DNA from: an uncultured Planctomycetaceae bacterium
Lineage (GTDB): Bacteria; Planctomycetota; Planctomycetia; Planctomycetales; Planctomycetaceae
Assembly (NCBI GenBank): GCA_903823545.1
Contig: CAIJTL010000929.1
Coordinates: 1 to 13,490, forward strand
Direction of reading: 5' to 3'
Length of the DNA: 13,490 nucleotides
Made by a program: the position numbers and the translations under genes. The notes below the pieces were generated by a model. It was not told the origin of the DNA. It made no database searches and saw only the letters and a program-made list of their open reading frames with translations. Shown piece after piece: positions 13,490-13,490 of this stretch; positions within the stretch are counted from its first letter, which is position 1; the number at the start of each line of letters is the position of its first letter.

Positions 13490-13490
13490 C

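Larger units (their letters stand above)
13351..13490. promoter_or_regulatory. Leader region of the HPF-CsrA unit, with hairpins
   Basis: The last 140 bases hold no supported gene. They should contain the promoter and 5' leader of the minus-strand unit. Two strong hairpins (13413-13428 and 13473-13489) dominate; no -35/-10 pair was identified. Confidence 0.4.

Noticed and set aside
1..13490. CRISPR array, tRNA, rRNA, transposase or phage genes
   Set aside because: No regularly spaced direct repeats, no tRNA-like cloverleaf with a CCA end and no recombinase or structural phage motif were seen.

Overview
This window has the base composition, gene content and leader style of a planctomycete-like Gram-negative bacterium. 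That placement is an inference from gene content only: a lipoprotein TolC, a CsrA with a long tail, short HPF-type proteins and a DUF6671 protein beside pyrC. Coding density is high. Nearly everything is on the minus strand, apart from one two-gene plus-strand unit. No rRNA, tRNA, CRISPR array, transposase or phage gene was seen.

Layout from left to right. (1) 1-1447, minus: 5' part of a TolC-family outer-membrane lipoprotein that runs off the left edge. (2) 1448-1656: divergent intergenic region with a 27-bp dyad. (3) 1657-3654, plus: a DUF6671 double zinc-ribbon protein followed 12 nt later by class II dihydroorotase (pyrC). (4) 3655-3778: convergent intergenic region filled by a compact MITE/REP-like element of nested hairpins. 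(5) 3779-6659, minus, transcribed right to left: Tat-exported beta-carbonic anhydrase, SbtA-type sodium/bicarbonate permease, SbtB-type PII protein (ATGA overlap with sbtA) and LarB, the CO2-using carboxylase of nickel-pincer cofactor synthesis. This reads as an inorganic-carbon acquisition cassette ending in a CO2-consuming enzyme. (6) 6819-10378, minus: an ABC exporter and a HlyD-type adaptor. With the TolC protein at the left edge they could form a type I secretion or efflux system, but the ABC ATPase domain has lost most of its catalytic residues. (7) 10459-13350, minus: HPF-like protein, CsrA, second HPF-like protein, BON-like protein, a second divergent BON-like protein and TerC. (8) 13351-13490: leader and edge region with two strong hairpins.

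The genes from 13350 down to 6819 have short gaps and may form one long operon linking ribosome hibernation, RNA-binding regulation, metal export (TerC) and the ABC/HlyD exporter. The most unusual points are: an apparent ATT start codon in one hpf paralog where its sister has ATG; the two hpf genes flanking csrA; the degenerate ABC ATPase; the carbonic anhydrase-SbtA-SbtB-LarB gene order; and the palindromic element after pyrC.
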